The position numbers were made by a program, and so were the translations under genes. The notes beneath the pieces were generated by a model. The model saw nothing but the letters and a program-made list of their open reading frames with translations, ran no database searches and was not told where the DNA came from. Shown here in pieces: positions 61,143-64,000 of a stretch of 64,000 nucleotides of DNA. Each line of letters begins with the position of its first letter. Position 1 is the first letter of the stretch. The DNA is from Kribbella solani (GTDB lineage Bacteria; Actinomycetota; Actinomycetes; Propionibacteriales; Kribbellaceae), in assembly GCF_014205295.1 (NCBI RefSeq), contig NZ_JACHNF010000001.1, positions 558,001-622,000 on the forward strand. The letters run 5' to 3'.

Positions 61143-61949
61143 ATGGGCGTGATTCCATTGGACAGCTCGCCCGAGGCACTCGCGCTACGGGCCACGTACG
61201 ACCAGCAGATCCGTAGCCGTGCAGGTGCCGCCGGGACGACCGACCGGATCGGCGCACTGATCCGTACGATCGGTCTGGAAGGTGACGGCTTCCTCCAGTA
61301 CCAGGGTGGAGCCGACGGCGCTGAGTTGGACCAGCAGATCGCTGACCAGGTCGCGTACTTCGCTGAGCTCGGTGTGAAGGTCGAGTGGAAGTACTACTCC
61401 CATGATCTGCCGGCCGACTTGCCGGAGCGGCTGACCAAGGCCGGGTTCGTACCGGATGAGGAGGAGTGCCTGCTGATCGGTGCCCTGGCTGACCTGCCGA
61501 CTGAGGTCGAGCTACCCGAGGGTATCCAGCTGCGGGAGATCACCTCGCGGGAGGACCTGGAGCGGATGCAGGCGATGGAGGAGGAGGTCTGGGGCTTCTC
61601 GCACGACTGGCTCCCGGACGCCCTGTCCGCGGCCATCGTGGGCGACGAGCCGACAGTGGTAGTCGTCGCAGAGACCACAGGCGACGAGCCGAAGGTGGTC
61701 TCAGGCTCATGGATCCGGTTCCACACCGGTACTGACTTCGCCTCGTTGTGGGGTGGGTCCACGCTGCCGGAGTGGCGTGGCCGTGGCATCTACCGCGCCC
61801 AGGTCGCGTACCGGCGCAACCTGGCGGCTCAGCGCGGCTACCAGTACGTGCAGGTAGACGCGTCGCCGGACAGCCGCGGCATCCTGGCGCGGCTCGGGCT
61901 GAGACCGGTGTCCGTCACGGTGCCGTACATCTGGAAGCCCACCAGCTGA
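61143..61949 (+). CDS. GNAT family N-acetyltransferase, 268 aa
   Basis: The second half is a full GNAT domain: GIQLREITSREDLERMQAM, then WIRFHTGTDFASLWGGSTLPEWRGRGIYRAQVAYRRNLAAQRG with the acetyl-CoA loop, and the Asp/Ser-rich VDASPDSRGILARLGL. The first half (residues 1-115) looks like a degenerate GNAT copy. Such double forms often acetylate antibiotics or amines; substrate unknown. Followed after 25 bases by a small unknown gene. Confidence 0.85.
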   Translation: MGVIPLDSSPEALALRATYDQQIRSRAGAAGTTDRIGALIRTIGLEGDGFLQYQGGADGAELDQQIADQVAYFAELGVKVEWKYYSHDLPADLPERLTKAGFVPDEEECLLIGALADLPTEVELPEGIQLREITSREDLERMQAMEEEVWGFSHDWLPDALSAAIVGDEPTVVVVAETTGDEPKVVSGSWIRFHTGTDFASLWGGSTLPEWRGRGIYRAQVAYRRNLAAQRGYQYVQVDASPDSRGILARLGLRPVSVTVPYIWKPTS

Positions 61950-61974
61950 CCGGACCGGTCAGTACGCTCGACGT

Positions 61975-62385
61975 ATGGCGGGTGGAGCTGCGGGCGCTGG
62001 GAAGAACAGCAAGCTGGCGAAGAATCTGGTCAAGTACGGCGTGCGGTACGGACCGCTCGTCGTCGAGGCAGTGCGGCACGGGCGGGAGCCCGCGCAGCAG
62101 GCGGTCCAGGCCGCCTGGGCGAAACGGACGGCCCGGCGCAAGGGCGTCGAGCACGCGCTGACCGTACGCGACGGGTCCTTGCTGAAGGTGATCAAGGACG
62201 GTCAGGCGATCTTCTTCGTGTTCTCCGGAGACGCGATCGTGACGACGTACCCAGCCGTACCGCAGGCCACCTACCCGGAGCTGCTCCGGCACGCCGACCT
62301 GGACAAACGCGAGCCGGCGGTAGTACTGGCCGCGCGGAAGCGACGGATCAACCCGCACCTGCCGAGGGTCCGCCGCAAACGTTGA
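61975..62385 (+). CDS. Hypothetical basic protein, 136 aa
   Basis: MAGGAAGAGKNSKLAKNLVKYGVRYGPLVVEAVRHGREPA and so on: very basic, small, with a beta-rich middle (DGQAIFFVFSGDAIVTTYPA) and a basic tail ending VRRKR. It could bind nucleic acid. In the same direction and close to both acetyltransferase genes. Family unknown. Confidence 0.7.
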   Translation: MAGGAAGAGKNSKLAKNLVKYGVRYGPLVVEAVRHGREPAQQAVQAAWAKRTARRKGVEHALTVRDGSLLKVIKDGQAIFFVFSGDAIVTTYPAVPQATYPELLRHADLDKREPAVVLAARKRRINPHLPRVRRKR

Positions 62386-62466
62386 CGCACGCGTAACCTC
62401 ACGGACCCACCGGAGCAACAGCCCAAACCCACAGTGGAACCACGTTTCCACGAGGGGAGAGCACCC

Positions 62467-63597
62467 ATGCTCTGGAAGATCAGAACCGAACTGGCCGACC
62501 GCCCGGGCGCGCTGGCGGAACTTGCCGCACGATGTGGTGCGGACGACATCAACATCCTCAGCCTGGAGGTCTTCACCGCGGAGAGCGGGGCTGTCGACGA
62601 GTTGGTGGTCTCCACCAGTCCCAGCTGGTCGGCCGACGACCTGGCCGCGCTGGCGGCCGAGGCGGGTTGTCTCAACACGATCGTCCGCGCCTGCCAGGCG
62701 GATGTGCTCAGTGACGCGCCTACGCGGTACCTGCGGGCCGTGCTGCGGCTCCTCGACGACCCACTGTCGGTGGACGACGAACTGGGTGAACTGCAGGGGT
62801 TCGACGAGTACACACCGGCCGAGTGGGCCAGGGCGGACGTACTGGCTGAGATCGCCGGCAAGTTGGCTGACCGGCTTGAGAGTCCGGAGGGACCACGGCC
62901 TGGTAGCGGCGTACCGGAACTCCGCCAGGCGACAGTAGCTGATGCCGAGGCGGTGGTGGCTATGCACGAGCGGTGCTCGTACGAGACGCGCGCTCGGCGG
63001 TACCACGTGCCGATGCCGCGGCTGACCGCTCGTACGGCACGGCACCTGTCCGCGCCTGCCGGTGGCATGTCGGTCGTGGCTTGCGTGGACGACGCGGTGG
63101 TTGGGATGGCCACCGTGGCGCCCTGGGAGGAGCTGGGCAGTACGACGATGGAGATCGCCGTACTGGTCGAGGACGGCTGGCAGCGGCAGGGGATCGGGCT
63201 GCGGCTACTGCGGCAGGCAGTAGGGGAGGCCCGGCTCCTCGGTGCCGACCGGGTGGTGTGTCTGGTGCAGCCGCGGAACGATGCCATGCTGCGGACACTG
63301 CATCGGTTGCGGATGCGTTCCAGAGTGGTCCAGGACGGTGACAGCCTGATGGTGAGTGTCGCGCTGTCCAGCCAGAGCCTGTCGCATGCGGTGGATCGGC
63401 CGCCGGTGCAATATCGTCTAAGCCGTGCCACCCCTTCCCACCGGCCGGAACCCACACGGTCTCCTGGTCAACCTGCCCGCGAGCACTCGCTCGCCACTGT
63501 TTCAGCTGTTCAGCCGCTTCCTGGTCGCGCTGGGGCTGCTGACCGTGATGGTGCTGATCGTGGTGGTCGACCGGGACGGGTACCGGGACAGCTATGA
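62467..63597 (+). CDS. ACT domain fused to a GNAT acetyltransferase
   Basis: 376 aa, ATG with GAGGGGAG upstream. Residues 1-75: ACT domain (MLWKIRTELADRPGALAELAARC and LEVFTAESGAVDELVVST), a ligand sensor often for amino acids. Residues about 155-310: GNAT domain (LRQATVADAEAVVAMHERCSYETRARRY, MEIAVLVEDGWQRQGIGLRLLRQAV). A ligand may switch the acetyltransferase on. The last 60 codons overlap the start of a potassium channel gene in another frame and look like readthrough, so the real C-terminus could be shorter in other strains. Confidence 0.85.
   Translation: MLWKIRTELADRPGALAELAARCGADDINILSLEVFTAESGAVDELVVSTSPSWSADDLAALAAEAGCLNTIVRACQADVLSDAPTRYLRAVLRLLDDPLSVDDELGELQGFDEYTPAEWARADVLAEIAGKLADRLESPEGPRPGSGVPELRQATVADAEAVVAMHERCSYETRARRYHVPMPRLTARTARHLSAPAGGMSVVACVDDAVVGMATVAPWEELGSTTMEIAVLVEDGWQRQGIGLRLLRQAVGEARLLGADRVVCLVQPRNDAMLRTLHRLRMRSRVVQDGDSLMVSVALSSQSLSHAVDRPPVQYRLSRATPSHRPEPTRSPGQPAREHSLATVSAVQPLPGRAGAADRDGADRGGRPGRVPGQL
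63413..63427 (+). promoter_or_regulatory. Possible leaderless start of the potassium channel
   Basis: TATCGT (63413-63418) sits 6 bases before the GTG at 63425, the distance from a -10 element to a transcription start. If it is a promoter, the mRNA begins at the start codon. No clear -35 element or Shine-Dalgarno site is present. Confidence 0.4.
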
Positions 63598-64000
63598 CGG
63601 CAAGGTCAACGTCATCGACAGCATCTACTACGCGACCGTCACGCTGACCACGACCGGGTACGGCGACATCACCCCGGTGTCGCCCGCCGCCCGGCTGGTG
63701 AACGCCTTCATCGTGACGCCGCTGCGGATCGCGTTCCTGGTGGTTCTGGTCGGTACGACACTGGAAGTGCTGGCCAACGAGGGTCGCCGGATCATGCGCG
63801 ACACGCGCTGGAGGAAACGGATGAAGGACCACACCATCGTCGTCGGGTACGGCACCAAGGGCCGGTCCGCGGTCCAGACCCTGATCAGCAACGGCGTCCG
63901 GCGCGACAACATCGTGGTGATCGACCCGCGGGCGCAGGCGATCGGTGACGCGGGCAACGATCAGATGGCCGCTTTTCACGGCGACGCGACGAACCGGACC
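63425..64000 (+). CDS. Potassium channel with RCK/TrkA-N domain (partial)
   Basis: Frame open to the window end (192 codons). First membrane helix FLVALGLLTVMVLIVVV, pore helix and selectivity filter ATVTLTTTGYGDITPVSP, second helix LRIAFLVVLVGTTLEVLA, then a cytoplasmic regulatory domain with nucleotide-binding HTIVVGYGTKGRSAVQTLI. It conducts K+ under ligand control. Starts 173 bases inside the ACT-GNAT gene in another frame; the C-terminus lies outside. Confidence 0.9.
   Translation, partial: MPPLPTGRNPHGLLVNLPASTRSPLFQLFSRFLVALGLLTVMVLIVVVDRDGYRDSYDGKVNVIDSIYYATVTLTTTGYGDITPVSPAARLVNAFIVTPLRIAFLVVLVGTTLEVLANEGRRIMRDTRWRKRMKDHTIVVGYGTKGRSAVQTLISNGVRRDNIVVIDPRAQAIGDAGNDQMAAFHGDATNRT

Overview
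The window is a 64 kb piece of chromosome from a very GC-rich actinobacterium. The gene content (F420-type luciferase-like enzyme, AfsR/SARP regulator, many LuxR-type two-component systems, FBP zinc-finger protein, AddAB-like nuclease) and the marked excess of the tetramer GTAC suggest a soil actinomycete of the Kribbella/Nocardioidaceae kind; this is an inference from style, not a sequence match. No rRNA, tRNA, CRISPR array, insertion sequence, integrase or replication origin was seen.

Layout. 1-6.2 kb: a decayed lipoprotein copy, an intact lipoprotein and an L,D-transpeptidase-like lipoprotein, a GNAT enzyme, a LysR regulator, an aldo/keto reductase and a solitary modification-dependent restriction enzyme (SRA-like plus PD-(D/E)XK). 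6.2-16.9 kb: epoxide hydrolase divergent from a WYL regulator, a two-component system, two small membrane proteins, a DMT exporter divergent from a LysR regulator, a flavin oxidase and a RibD-like reductase. 17-24 kb: FMN reductase divergent from a large AfsR-like regulator, a luciferase-like/hemerythrin fusion and a LysE-type exporter. 24-31 kb: an AddA/AddB-like helicase-nuclease operon.

31.8-38.1 kb is the most unusual region. An FtsK/HerA-type ATPase overlaps a coiled-coil membrane protein, followed by an 86-aa helical protein resembling type VII secretion substrates, then a 428-aa protein with a CdiA-like tRNA-nuclease C-terminus, then two intact paralogous small proteins (likely immunity proteins) and the frameshifted remains of a third. 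It looks like a compact secretion or translocation module carrying a polymorphic toxin and its immunity genes, without the usual ESX core genes EccB, EccD, EccE and MycP.

38-64 kb holds mainly housekeeping and accessory genes: NAD-dependent epimerase, phosphodiesterase, exonuclease-BRCT protein, membrane flavoprotein, pyrE, FBP, YceI, a second two-component system, a spermidine-synthase-like membrane protein, phosphoglucomutase, a HipA-like kinase with a DUF3037 partner, an internally deleted glutamate-cysteine ligase, a double GDPD protein, two GNAT proteins and the start of a potassium channel cut by the window end.

A recurring theme is repeat DNA at gene 3-prime ends. One long inverted repeat supplies the same last codons (VPKDR-stop) to at least three genes. 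Several other genes (AfsR-like, LysR, epimerase, pyrE) have tandem repeats that start inside or at their last codons and run downstream.
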